From NCBI GenBank assembly GCA_963843465.1, contig CAWJKP010000001.1, positions 620,001-684,000 of the forward strand: a stretch of 64,000 bases of DNA. Reading direction: 5' to 3'. The notes beneath the pieces were generated by a model. The model had not been told where the DNA came from. It made no database searches and worked only from the letters and a program-made list of their open reading frames with translations. Made by a program: the position numbers and the translations under genes. Every line of letters starts with the position of its first letter. Position 1 is the stretch's first letter. The stretch is from CAWJKP01 sp963843465. GTDB lineage: Bacteria > Planctomycetota > Planctomycetia > Pirellulales > Thermoguttaceae. Shown here piece after piece: positions 40,240-48,827 of the stretch.

Positions 40240-41290
40240 GTCGAGTAGGTCTTGTAGTCCAACTGGAAAACCCGCAGGTACCTGACCGAGCCGCGGGGCA
40301 AGTCTGGCACGCCCTGGCACACGTCGGCATTGTAGAAGACGCCCGGCTCGACCGGCTTACGGTCCTTGCCCGTGCCCGGCCAGGCGACGCAGTCGGGCTG
40401 GATCGGCGGCTTCGGTCTGGTCTTGACGGGCATGGCGTGCCACACGTTGTACTGGCCCTCGTAGATCAGATCGCGGTTGCCATGCACGTCCATCAGGTAC
40501 AGGCGGAACTTGTTGCCCGCCCCCCGGGCCGAGACGAGAAAATCCTCCTCGGAGAGCGGATAGGCCGTCTTGTAGCCGGTGAAGCGGCCCGAGGCGTGGT
40601 AGTCGGCGGCCTCCTTGGGGTCCTCGGGTGGCGCGCCGACTTCCGGCCAGCCCAGGTCGGCGGTGATCTTGGTCAGGCCGTGGGGGAAGTCGCGGCCTTT
40701 CTCGGGGTCGATGATGCCCAACGAGCCCGACCACCAGTCGTGGTGTGCCACGCCCGAGAACATGACGCGGCGGCTGCCGGGGACCCTGGGGCAGCGGCTG
40801 GTCGATGAAGAGCAACTGGGTGAAGTCGACCACGGGGTTCTTCAGCAGGATCTTGCGTTTGACCTGCCGCACGGCGAAATAGAGATCGCGGACCTCGGGG
40901 GCGACATCGGCATAAGCTGCCAGCGGGTTGCTGTCGGGATCGGACACGTCCAGACCGGCGATCTTTCCCCAGGGGCCGGCGCCATAGGGGGCGGCAACCA
41001 GCGCGGCTTTCCACGCCGAGTCGTCCAGGGCGGGCTGCTCCCATTGCGGGCCGGCCTCTTTCGTCACGCGCCATGAGCCGTCGGAGACTATAGCCAGCAC
41101 GCGCCCGGTGGCGGAAGTCGCCGCTAGGCGGACAATCAGGCCGGCCGGATTCTTTGTCGGGGCCGGCCGGTTCTCCGCCCGCACGGCGAGCAGGTTCCGG
41201 CCTGGCTTGAGCAGTTTCGCCACGGAGAAAACGGCTGCCTGCCGCCAGGTATCGTGGGGGCCCACCCGCTCGGCGGACAAGTCGGAGGAT
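40240..41290 (-). pseudogene. Broken HzsA-related protein
   Basis: The N-terminal part has a sugar-binding beta-sandwich (FSVAKLLKPGRNLLAVRAEN, IVSDGSWRVTKEAGPQW), then NPVVDFTQLLFIDQPLPQG. After a frame change near 40780 it continues HVMFSGVAHHDWWSGSLGII, then FLVSARGAGNKFRLYLMDV. The order of a beta-sandwich, KRKILLKNP...LLFI and PVKTRPKPP resembles the hydrazine-synthase-alpha-related (HzsA-like) secreted proteins common in planctomycetes. These are not evidence for anammox. Both ends are cut: the N-terminus at about 41290, the C-terminus fused to the propeller fragment at 40236. Confidence 0.55.
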
Positions 41291-41420
41291 CATACTACGA
41301 ATCGGGGCCGCAACCAAGACGCAATTTGCACGGCGAGTGCTAGCAGTGCTAGCTTGCGTGAAGGTCGGCATTCAGGGTAGAGTAATGCTGTTGCTTCCAA
41401 CCAAGACGAAGGTCCGCAAT

Positions 41421-41785
41421 ATGGCTGCATCGAAGTTGGTCCTGCCGATGTTTCTTGTCCTTGGTCTCATCGTCCCTGTTCTTGGCGGGGAGATTTCCCT
41501 GGACGATGCGCCGAGGCTCACACGAACGATGGCGGGGATTCATGGCGACCCGATCAATGTGGGGCTGATCGGCACCAAAGATGAACTCGTCGCCGCGATG
41601 CTTGCGGTCAATTGGCAGCCCGCCGACCCGATCACGTTCAAGAGTTCTGCCAAACTCGTTCGGAGCGTCTTGCTACATCGTCCTGATGAAACGGCTCCCG
41701 TCTACAATCTCTATCTTTGGAAGCGAAAAGAGGACTTGGCGTTTGAGCAGGAGGTCCCCAAGCAGGGAGTGTTCAGGCTGGGGGT
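41421..41785 (+). pseudogene. Truncated LssY C-terminal-domain protein
   Basis: The ATG at 41421 gives a signal peptide (LVLPMFLVLGLIVPVLGG). The frame then has GDPINVGLIGTKDELVAAML, WQPADPITFKSSAKLVRSVL and LWKRKEDLAFEQ, the signature of the LssY C-terminal domain of unknown biochemical role. From about 41765 the sequence no longer matches this family and reads into the antisense of the next gene. The end is thus lost. Confidence 0.65.
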
Positions 41786-41789
41786 TCTG

Positions 41790-42199
41790 CACGGTACTCG
41801 ACCACACACAACCCCCCTGAACGAACAGGTTACTCTCTCTCCGCTTGCCGAGGTCTCGGTCGGCGGAAAATCAAACGTCCCCTTCACGGGTTCCCCGTGC
41901 GGAACCGCCGATGCCAAGAGTGAAGCGATCTCATTTATTTGGGCCTGGGCAATCTGTAACTGGCCCTTTGTGCGGGGATCAATGATGTATTGCCAAGAGG
42001 CTCGAATCAGGAACTCCGTTTCGACGCCCTGGATGGCCTGCACGTTTGGCCCGATCTCGACCCACGAGGCACTCCCTAGAGAGCGACAACGACTCCGATA
42101 ATGGCTGGGGTGAGTCTCCTCGCACTTTTCCAGGGCTTGCTTGACCGCACGCCGAAAGGTGTCCCGCAACAATTCAACCGAGGGAATCCCAAGTGGCAT
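41790..42199 (-). pseudogene. N-terminal part of an unrecognised protein
   Basis: MPLGIPSVELLRDTFRRAVK, then SRSLGSASWVEIGPNVQAIQ and VETEFLIRASWQYIIDPRTK. It is cytoplasmic and helical with a mixed beta part; I do not recognise the family. It faces the truncated LssY gene and its C-terminus ends near 41790, where that gene also ends, so one junction removed the 3' ends of both. Confidence 0.45.
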
Positions 42200-42347
42200 G
42201 GTGGTCTCTTTCTCGCAACGGGTAGCGGACTCTTCCTGGGTCGATACTGTTCATTTTCTATCGGCGGGATTGTCTACCCCGCCACTCGTATTTCTGCAAA
42301 CCCCATACGTTTTGTTCCCTGTGGTGTCGTCACATTCGGTTTGAGTG

Positions 42348-43967
42348 CTACTCTGTAGCCCCGCTCCCCTGTTTCCCCTTCCAGAACGGGCAGAACGGGC
42401 AGTCGCCACCCAGAGGGAAATCTTCACCTTCTTCGTGTGGGCAGCCCATGTTGCCCTCGCTCATCCCCACCCGCTGGACGCCATACTTCTTGAAGAACCT
42501 GGCAATTTCCTTCTGGACCTTGGGGTTCGTCGTCACGTCAGTCGCCACCCACCGCTTGATGATCGCCTCGGCCCCCTCCTCCTTGATGACGCCAGCCACG
42601 ATCTTCGTGGTGATCTTGTCGTCAGAGCCGTAGTAGGCAATGGTGCCGATGGGGAATTGGGCGGTTTCTGCTGGCTCGCCCTCTTCTTCCTCCTCGTCCA
42701 GAACCTCCCACAGCCAGTAGGTGTAGTCCTCGACGTACTGGAAGTTGGGATTGTCTTCGCTAAGGTGGATCATCGTCAGTGGCACTTGAAATTCGTGTTT
42801 CCCCTTGCGGGCTTCACACACGATGCCTTCCTTCCGATCCACGGGTGGATCGGCAAGGCCGAGCACACTGATCTTGTCACTCTTGCTTGGGCCGAGAAAC
42901 GATGCAGGCGCATACTCGGCCTTGAAGGGGAAGGACAGACGGGCCTTCAAGTATTCCAGAAAATGCCGCTGCGTCTGTTCCTCCGCCTTGGGCAACGCAT
43001 CGTCGCTGGTCAGCCCGAACACGATTCTGATGCGGTCGTCGGGATCGTCCAACGAGAGCGGCTCGGTAACGATGTTCGTCGGCTGCTCCATTGCCGTGGG
43101 TGTTTCATCAGCCGCCGCCTCAAGCTGATCTTCCTCCAGCCAGTAGCGATACGGCTTCACTTCGTCCCGTTGGCAACGCTTGAAGTAAACGGGGTGGGCC
43201 TGATAGAGCGTCGGCTTCGTCCAATGGATCGCGTAGCCCGCAGGTGTCAGCCACCCAATCCTCTTGACCCGTCCCACCCAGCCGCCCAGAGGAATATCTG
43301 GGTATTGGTTGCAAACGACCCCAGGCTTCACACGCACCAAGTCGCCCTTTGCAAAGGCTGCCTCGGGGGCGTTCTTTCCTTTCCGTTTTCCCAGCCAACG
43401 GCGCAGGTATCGAAGGTCGTCGTTCACTTCCTCCAGGTCGAACTCCTCGGGATCGAACTCGCCGCCGACCCATTCCAGGGTATCCTTATGCTCGTCGTGC
43501 TTGGGGTCTTGGATTTTGTCGAGGAAGTACGGGTACTCGTAGGGACCGCCGCAGTCCTCGGGCGGGCAGGCTCGTTCGCCCTTCACACAACAGGGATAGT
43601 ACACTCCTTCTTCGGCAGGCAGGGTCTTTTCGATCTCGATGATGTGCTCCCACTCGTCCCCGAAGTCGTAGTCGTAGCGGAAGCGGGTGTGGCCCTGCTC
43701 TACAAGATCGCTCAGTCGAACAGAACGGGAATCGTGTTCAAAATCGCCCCCGTGTCCAACATCGCCATACTGCTCGCCGTCGATCACCAAAGCGTACATG
43801 TGCATGTCGTCCCAGCCCATCGTAGTTTGGATGATGTCGTGCAGTTCATCCAGGGAACAGTCGTCCGTCTGCACCCGCCGCCAAATGGGCGGGCTGATGT
43901 GCTGAAGGCTGACCTTCAATTGGAAGATGGGCAGGGTGAGATCGAGTGCCTTTTTTGTCATGGTCAT
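42348..43967 (-). CDS. pRiA4b ORF-3-like domain protein, 539 aa
   Basis: Residues 15-110 match the plasmid pRiA4b ORF-3 family: LQHISPPIWRRVQTDD, LHDIIQTTMGWDDMHMYAL and RYDYDFGDEWEHIIEIEKTL. Residues 120-140 add a Cys-rich YYPCCVKGERACPPEDCGG. The middle contains an SH3/KOW-like stretch (KGDLVRVKPGVVCNQYPD), and the protein ends with a metal-binding-like CPHEEG ... GDCPFCPFW. The function of the family is unproven; it is often plasmid- or transposon-borne. The gene is intact, and the gene at 44122 is divergent. Confidence 0.85.
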   Translation of the reverse strand: MTMTKKALDLTLPIFQLKVSLQHISPPIWRRVQTDDCSLDELHDIIQTTMGWDDMHMYALVIDGEQYGDVGHGGDFEHDSRSVRLSDLVEQGHTRFRYDYDFGDEWEHIIEIEKTLPAEEGVYYPCCVKGERACPPEDCGGPYEYPYFLDKIQDPKHDEHKDTLEWVGGEFDPEEFDLEEVNDDLRYLRRWLGKRKGKNAPEAAFAKGDLVRVKPGVVCNQYPDIPLGGWVGRVKRIGWLTPAGYAIHWTKPTLYQAHPVYFKRCQRDEVKPYRYWLEEDQLEAAADETPTAMEQPTNIVTEPLSLDDPDDRIRIVFGLTSDDALPKAEEQTQRHFLEYLKARLSFPFKAEYAPASFLGPSKSDKISVLGLADPPVDRKEGIVCEARKGKHEFQVPLTMIHLSEDNPNFQYVEDYTYWLWEVLDEEEEEGEPAETAQFPIGTIAYYGSDDKITTKIVAGVIKEEGAEAIIKRWVATDVTTNPKVQKEIARFFKKYGVQRVGMSEGNMGCPHEEGEDFPLGGDCPFCPFWKGKQGSGATE

Positions 43968-44121
43968 CCTTAATCAAACGAACTGTCGTCAGCCTGCTGC
44001 TTTTCCCGCCTGCCCTATTGTCTCCGTCTAAGACCCATTCTGGCAAGAGGCAGACTATTCCAACTTCAAGAACGGGAATGTATAATACCCAAGTTACCGT
44101 TTGTCCCCTTGGAGCCATCCC
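43968..44121. promoter_or_regulatory. Divergent promoter region for pRiA4b-like and HTH genes
   Basis: The 154 bases between the two diverging genes must carry both promoters. GTATAATACC near 44080 contains a TATAAT-like -10 hexamer pointing toward the HTH gene, but a matching -35 is weak. Regulation of the pair by the HTH protein is possible but unproven. Confidence 0.35.
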
Positions 44122-44598
44122 ATGCCCAACATTGCCGTCGTCCTGAAAGCTGAAATCTCCCGCTTGGCCCGGAAGGAGATCAAGTCCAACACGACCTCCA
44201 CCAAGGGGGCCGTGGCCCAATTCCGCCGCGACATCGCCAAATTGAAGCGAATGGTGCAGGCTCAGCAGAAGGAGATCGCCTTCCTCAAGACCCAGGAGCG
44301 TAAGCGACTGGGCCAGCCGCAGCCCAACGGTGAAGACGAACTCGACGGCGTCCGTTTCTCCGCCCGCTCGGTGAAGGCCCAGCGCAGGCGGTTGAAACTC
44401 TCAGCCGCCGACTACGGCAAGCTCGTCGGCGTTGCGGGCCTGACGATCTACAATTGGGAGTTGGGAAAGTCACACCCTCGGAAGCCGCAACTTGCTCGCT
44501 TGGTGGCGGTTCGTGGACTCGGACGACGTGCGGCCCTTGCCAAGCTGGAGGCGATGAAGGCCGAGGGAATGAAGGGGCGGCGTAGGAAGCCGAGGTAG
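44122..44598 (+). CDS. XRE-type helix-turn-helix regulator, about 158 aa
   Basis: The ATG at 44122 has GGAG 8 bases upstream. Residues 1-75 form a basic coiled coil (ARKEIKSNT ... RRDIAKLKRMVQAQQKEIAF). The C-terminal part has a Cro/XRE-like helix-turn-helix, VKAQRRRLKLSAADYGKLVG then GLTIYNWELGKSHPRKPQL, with the WE-GK-P pattern of this fold. It likely binds DNA as a dimer through the coiled coil. It is divergent from the pRiA4b-like gene, so it may control that gene and itself. A run of basic residues (KGRRRKPR) ends the protein. Confidence 0.85.
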   Translation: MPNIAVVLKAEISRLARKEIKSNTTSTKGAVAQFRRDIAKLKRMVQAQQKEIAFLKTQERKRLGQPQPNGEDELDGVRFSARSVKAQRRRLKLSAADYGKLVGVAGLTIYNWELGKSHPRKPQLARLVAVRGLGRRAALAKLEAMKAEGMKGRRRKPR

Positions 44599-44646
44599 AA
44601 GACTCGCCCCACTTGCGAACTAACCCAGGGCTTTGAGGGCCATACC

Positions 44647-45171
44647 ATGCGTTGCCTCGGATTTCTGGTGCTGCTTGGGATCGCAGGCAGCCTTTTCGCA
44701 GCGGAGGGCAATATCGCACCCACGCCGCCTGACGACAAGAAAGCCGTCGCGGAACTGGAGAAGCTGGGGGCACCTTTGGAGAAAGACGAGAATGGTACGG
44801 TCATGCCATGCTCGGCAGCGGATGCAAGTCTTGACCAGGCCAAGGCAGTTGCGGAGATCAAGAAGCTCGGTGGCAAGATCACCGTGGACGAGAAGCGTCC
44901 CGACAAGCCAGTGATTGGTGTCGACCTGAAATACTGTTTGCTGGTGACAGATGCGGGGCTGAAGCACCTCGCGGGCTTGACCGATCTCAAAACGCTGACG
45001 CTGCCCAAGAACGTCACTGATGAAGGGCTGAGGCACCTGGAAGGATTGACAAAGCTCCAGTACCTACACCTGGAGGGGACTCAGGTGACTGACGCAGGTG
45101 CGGAAACGCCCCAGCAGGCGTTACCACACTGCCAAGTCCAGCGACATGACTTGCCGATTGTGTTGCCTTGA
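44647..45171 (+). CDS. Secreted leucine-rich-repeat protein, 174 aa
   Basis: A Sec signal (RCLGFLVLLGIAGSLFAAE) is followed by a linker with Lys/Glu-rich helices and then leucine-rich repeats: LLVTDAGLKHLAGLTDLKTL and VTDEGLRHLEGLTKLQYLHL. The VTDAGLKHL pattern is typical of planctomycete LRR proteins of unknown binding partner. The end is abrupt (DAGAETPQQALPHCQVQ) but matches the usual closing LQxALPxC of these proteins. The tail overlaps the 3' end of the convergent 45121-45321 gene by about 50 bases. Confidence 0.8.
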   Translation: MRCLGFLVLLGIAGSLFAAEGNIAPTPPDDKKAVAELEKLGAPLEKDENGTVMPCSAADASLDQAKAVAEIKKLGGKITVDEKRPDKPVIGVDLKYCLLVTDAGLKHLAGLTDLKTLTLPKNVTDEGLRHLEGLTKLQYLHLEGTQVTDAGAETPQQALPHCQVQRHDLPIVLP

Positions 45172-45321
45172 GAACCAGAAAAGACGCCGATTGTGTTGTG
45201 GGTCGATGTCCCATGCCAGCGGCATTCGCAGCGAGCGCAGGACGCCGAGATAAGCCGCCCATACCGTGGTCCACAGCACCAACTTCAGCAAGCGGAATTG
45301 AAAAGGACTGTCGTTGAACAT
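45121..45321 (-). CDS. Small membrane protein, 66 aa
   Basis: MFNDSPFQFRLLKLVLWTTV continues into WAAYLGVLRSLR, giving one hydrophobic segment (about residues 11-27). Short proteins of the form FQFRLxxLL...AAYLGxLR are frequent in planctomycetes; their function is unknown. The ATG lies 6 bases after the csrA stop, with CCAGGA as ribosome-binding site, so it is probably translated from the csrA message. Confidence 0.6.
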   Translation of the reverse strand: MFNDSPFQFRLLKLVLWTTVWAAYLGVLRSLRMPLAWDIDPQHNRRLFWFSRQHNRQVMSLDLAVW

Positions 45322-45326
45322 GGGAA

Positions 45327-45536
45327 TTATCCTGGGCCATTCACTTCGCCCGTTTGGTTGGGCGAAGGGCCTTTTGCCTCCTGTTCTGTCTTGCGGATCG
45401 GCTTTTCGCCTCTGTAGACCGACCGTGCGTTCTCGATGCCCAGCCGTACCTTGTCTCCGTAAACCTTGAGCACCGTCACGATGATGCTGTCGTCGATAAC
45501 GATGCCTTGGTCCTTCCTGCGATCCCAGACCAACAT
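45327..45536 (-). CDS. csrA: CsrA-family RNA-binding regulator, 69 aa
   Basis: MLVWDRRKDQGIVIDDSIIV and KVYGDKVRLGIENARSV match the CsrA fold: the N-terminal MLVLSRK-like strand with Arg6/Arg7 and the GDKVRLGIEAP core (here GIENAR). CsrA dimers bind GGA motifs in mRNA leaders and repress or stabilise translation. The LS of the usual MLVLSR is WD here and the A-P of GIEAP is NA, so it is a divergent member. CAGGAGCAGAAG precedes the ATG. It sits between a TPR fragment and a small membrane protein gene, all on the minus strand. Confidence 0.8.
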   Translation of the reverse strand: MLVWDRRKDQGIVIDDSIIVTVLKVYGDKVRLGIENARSVYRGEKPIRKTEQEAKGPSPNQTGEVNGPG

Positions 45537-45577
45537 TCTTCTGCTCCTGTAGTTTACGAATCACCATCGGCCAGGCA

Positions 45578-45855
45578 TCAGCTTGGCGGTCTTGACCTGC
45601 GGCATTCCGCCGCTTCGTGGTCTCGTTGAGCCTTGTCGCTATTGCCCAGAGCCTCATACGCAGCGGCTCGGGCCTCGTGCAACTCGGGGCGATAGGGAGC
45701 CTTCACCATTGCGCGGCTGAAATCACTAACCGCCGCAGAGGCGTCACCCTGAATGAAGTGAATGAGACCACGCTGGTAGAATGCCTCGGCTATATGCGCG
45801 TCCCCGTGCCCTGAGTTCTCATTGTCGTCGATTACGACCCCGAAGTCCGCTCAGT
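45578..45855 (-). pseudogene. C-terminal TPR-protein fragment
   Basis: The frame ending at 45578 reads AEAFYQRGLIHFIQGDASAA, then DFSRAMVKAPYRPELHEARA and AYEALGNSDKAQRDHEAA: two TPR units. No usual start codon exists before the upstream stop at about 45856, so the N-terminus is missing. It ends 40 bases before csrA on the same strand. Confidence 0.55.
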
Positions 45856-45979
45856 GTACTGCGGGCTCGGCCATTTGTCCAGGTTCATGCGCACCCCACA
45901 CGGTATCACTCCTTGAACCTGGTCGCCTTGGAGGTCATAATCAATCACCTGGCAACCTCGTCCGCGAAAGGAGCATCCG

Positions 45980-47716
45980 ATGAACGCCCCTAGAAGCCTC
46001 TGCATATCGGTCCTCGTATTGAGTTTCGCCCTGATGATCCTCTCCTGGTCCAAGGCCTCAGCATGGGCGGCGGAAGCGGCCGGCGCCGAAACGCCCCAGG
46101 AGCGCGCCGCCCGCTTGGCCTGGTGGCGGGAATCGCGGTTCGGAATGTTCGTCCACTGGGGGCCGGTGAGCCTCAAGGGAACGGAGATCAGTTGGTCCCG
46201 CGCCAACTCCAATCCGACGTGTCCGAATCAAGGTCCGATCCCGGTGGCGGTATACGACAACCTCTACAAGGAGTTCAACCCGACGAAGTTCGACGCCGCG
46301 GAGTGGGCCGCAATCGCGAAGGATGCCGGCATGAAGTACGTCGTCCTCACCGCGAAACATTGCGACGGCTTCCTGCTCTGGCACTCGAAAGTGAGCGATT
46401 ACAACATGGCCGCTACGCCGTTCGGACGCGATATATGCGCGGAACTTGCGGGGGCGGTGCGCAAGCAGGGATTGAGGCTTGGCTGGTATTTCTCGCCGAT
46501 GGACTGGCGCGATGCGGATTTTCGCAGCGCCCGCAACGCGGCCTTCGTGCTGCGCATGCAGGGTGAAATCCGTGAGTTGCTAACCAACTACGGTCAGGTG
46601 GATTTGTTGTGGTTCGACTGGGACGGGCGTGAGCCGGTCTATGATCAGGCGACAACCTATCCGCTGGTGAAGAGACTTCAGCCGAAGATCCTCCTCACCA
46701 ACCGGCTTGACTTAGGCAAGGAGAACAACGACCGACAGATACTTTCGCCCTACGCCGATTACTACACGCCGGAGCAAGCGATCGGCGGCTATGACGACCG
46801 CCGCCCTTGGGAAACCTGCATGACGCTGGGCACGCAATGGTCCTGGAAGCCCAACGACGAGATCAAGTCGCTTTCGGAGTGTCTTCACATCCTGCTCCGC
46901 AGCGTGGGCGGCGATGGGAATCTGCTGTTGGACGTGGGGCCGATGCCCAACGGCCGGATCGAGTCGCGGCAGGCCGCTCGGCTCCGGGAAATGGGTGTGT
47001 GGTTGGCCAAATACGGCCAGAGCGTCTATGGTACGCGCGGTGGTCCGTTCCTACCGTGGAAGTTCGGCGTCTCGACCCGCAAGGGCAAGACGATCTTCGT
47101 CCACGTGTTCGCCTGGCCCGGCGAGACGATGACCCTGCCACCGCTGCGAGCTAAGGTCGTCCACGGCTGGTTGCTCACCGGAGGCCGGATCACGGTGGCC
47201 CAGAACGACGCCGGAATCCACATTACGGTTCCGTCAGCCGACCAGAAAGAGATCGACACGGTGGTTGCCTTAGAGCTGGACCGGCTGGCCGGCGAGCTGA
47301 GCCCCGTCGCCGTGCCCGGTTGGGGCAAGTCGCTTGCCCAGGGCAAGCCGGCGCGGGCCTCCAACGTGTTTGCGGGCAGCCCGGACTACGCGGCGGACAA
47401 GGCATTCGACGGCAACGACGGCACTCGCTGGGCAACCGCCGCCGGCACGCGCCAAGCCTGGCTGGAGGTGGACCTGGGCACGCCTGAGAAGTTCGACACG
47501 GCTTATCTGGCCGAGGCGTATCCCTGCCGGGTTCAGTCGTTCGAGTTACAGTACCTGGACGGCCCGGCCTGGAAAACTTTCTTCAAGGGCACGACGATCG
47601 GTGAGCAGTGGCTGCGCCGCTTCGCGCCGGTGACGGCCCAGCGAGTGCGGCTTAATGTCCTCGACGCGACGAATGGGCCGACGATCTGGGAGTTCCAGTT
47701 GTTCAGGTTGCCGTGA
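45980..47716 (+). CDS. Secreted alpha-L-fucosidase (GH29) with discoidin-like domain, 578 aa
   Basis: AAAGGAG precedes the ATG. A Sec signal (SVLVLSFALMILSWSKASAWA) is followed by the GH29 barrel: ARLAWWRESRFGMFVHWGPVS, KYVVLTAKHCDGFLLW (conserved HDGF-like) and LGWYFSPMDW. The nucleophile is the Asp in QVDLLWFDWDG. Two C-terminal beta domains follow; the last (ASNVFAGSPDYAADKAFDGN) is an F5/8 type C (discoidin) carbohydrate-binding module. The enzyme releases L-fucose from sulfated or mucin-like glycans. It is complete and probably monocistronic. Confidence 0.92.
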   Translation: MNAPRSLCISVLVLSFALMILSWSKASAWAAEAAGAETPQERAARLAWWRESRFGMFVHWGPVSLKGTEISWSRANSNPTCPNQGPIPVAVYDNLYKEFNPTKFDAAEWAAIAKDAGMKYVVLTAKHCDGFLLWHSKVSDYNMAATPFGRDICAELAGAVRKQGLRLGWYFSPMDWRDADFRSARNAAFVLRMQGEIRELLTNYGQVDLLWFDWDGREPVYDQATTYPLVKRLQPKILLTNRLDLGKENNDRQILSPYADYYTPEQAIGGYDDRRPWETCMTLGTQWSWKPNDEIKSLSECLHILLRSVGGDGNLLLDVGPMPNGRIESRQAARLREMGVWLAKYGQSVYGTRGGPFLPWKFGVSTRKGKTIFVHVFAWPGETMTLPPLRAKVVHGWLLTGGRITVAQNDAGIHITVPSADQKEIDTVVALELDRLAGELSPVAVPGWGKSLAQGKPARASNVFAGSPDYAADKAFDGNDGTRWATAAGTRQAWLEVDLGTPEKFDTAYLAEAYPCRVQSFELQYLDGPAWKTFFKGTTIGEQWLRRFAPVTAQRVRLNVLDATNGPTIWEFQLFRLP

Positions 47717-47789
47717 GCGAAGTGATTCAGCGGTTTCTGTCACGAGTGATATGCCTCGTGACTGTCCCTGCTTCCAGTGGAGTGAGACG

Positions 47790-47890
47790 ATGAACGCAAG
47801 AGTCTTTGGGGGAGGTATTCTTCTGGCGACCGCCTGGGCCTTGCCTTGTATGGCCGCGGGGTATTCCGCTGACCGGCCGATCACACCGTC
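47790..47890 (+). pseudogene. Start fragment of a secreted protein
   Basis: The ATG at 47790 gives MNARVFGGGILLATAWALPC, then MAAGYSADRPITPSP, a signal peptide plus a short mature start. At about 47892 the sequence switches to the antisense of rtcA. Only about 34 codons of the gene remain. Confidence 0.5.
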
Positions 47891-48260
47891 GCCTGTGCGT
47901 ACCGCCTTCCAAAGTCAGGTTCGACTCGCCCTCCGCCAGCAAGAGCGCTGGTAGCACGGTCTGGAGTACCAGGGTCGCGCTGCCAGCCGTGCCGACGCGA
48001 AAGGCGTAGTTGCCCGACCGCACCCGCCCAGGGCGGAATACCAGGTGTCGGGAGCCCAAGGCCGCCCCTTCCACTTCGGCGCCGCTGATCTCGGCCGCGG
48101 CCAATACAGCCGTCAGGTGTTGCCGCAACAGGCCGGGCTTCTTCCGCGCGGCGCGGATCTTCTCCACGACCAACGGCCGGCCCGTCACCAGCGACAGCGC
48201 CAGCGACGAGCGGAGTACCTGCCCGCCGCCTTCTCCCTGCGAGCCGTCTATCGTAAGCAT
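47883..48260 (-). pseudogene. rtcA: Truncated RNA 3'-terminal phosphate cyclase
   Basis: From the ATG at 48260: MLTIDGSQGEGGGQVLRSSL, then LSLVTGRPLVVEKIRAARKK and LRPQHL-like LRQHLTAVLAAAEISGAEVE. These are the N-terminal RtcA motifs (GEGGGQ and the PGLxxQHL region). RtcA converts RNA 3'-phosphates to 2',3'-cyclic phosphates through an AMP-linked enzyme. The catalytic His of the C-terminal half is missing: after GGTH the frame runs into the signal-peptide fragment of another gene. About 105 of 340 residues are left. The upstream piece around 48300-48440 may be the end of a neighbouring gene. Confidence 0.75.
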
Positions 48261-48454
48261 CCCCGCCACCACGGAAGTGCCCTTCCCTTGCCGCCGGTCA
48301 GATTTCCTTGCCCACGGCGAAGGCTTTCCGCTCCACGAGGTTGCCATACGCCGTGGGTGGCCGTGATCGTGCCGGACGGTCAACTCGACCAGCGGCAGGA
48401 GACCTTCGGCTCGACGCGGCGGTGACCCGCGCTGAGGGAAGTTTGCAAACGTTT

Positions 48455-48744
48455 TCAATTCAGGCCACGCATTTCCGACGAACCCGGCCACTCCCCCGCC
48501 CCAAGCCCCTTCGTCTCGATGATCTTCTGAAACTCAGTCAGAATCTCTTGGCAGTGTGGGGACAGGTAGACGCCGTGTACTCCCCATTGATCAACAGCAG
48601 GTCTATCGCCTGATCCCAAGTGACGCTGGCGCCCACGGCGCCAAGCTGTTGAAGTACGTCGTCCCGAAGTTGGGGATGAAGACGGCCGATCGCCCGGTTG
48701 ATCTCCAGGTAACGGTAGTCCCGATCCGGGTTGTAGCCGGTCAG
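48455..48744 (-). pseudogene. Frameshifted small gene directly after the tRNA array
   Basis: Immediately after tRNA-Cys the minus frame reads LTGYNPDRDYRYLEINRAIG, LHPQLRDDVLQQLGAVGASV and QAIDLLLINGEYT. It then shifts frame to YLSPHCQEILTEFQKIIETK, ending near 48455. Together they resemble one helical protein of about 95 aa without a standard start, which may begin within or near the tRNA. I do not recognise it. It may be a payload gene of the array or a relic of the region where the array inserted. Confidence 0.45.
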
Positions 48745-48816
48745 AGGCGCCGGTGGGAGTTGAACCCACTTGGAGCTGCTTTGCAGGCAGCCGCCTTGCC
48801 GTCTGGCTCCAGCGCC
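48745..48816 (-). tRNA. tRNA-Cys(GCA)
   Basis: Acceptor GGCGCTG/CGGCGCC, U73, 5-bp anticodon stem and loop CTGCAAA giving anticodon GCA. T-arm GTGGG/CCCAC with TTCAACT. Position 8 is G instead of the nearly invariant U. CCA is not encoded. It is the last tRNA of the array. Confidence 0.85.
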
Positions 48817-48827
48817 CAATCATCCAG

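Noticed and set aside
40240..41290. Evidence for hydrazine metabolism (anammox)
   Set aside because: HzsA-related secreted proteins are widespread in planctomycetes without anammox; no other anammox gene is seen and this copy is broken.
42345..43973. Plus-strand ORF of 542 codons
   Set aside because: It mirrors the minus-strand pRiA4b-like gene almost base for base; the minus frame has family motifs.
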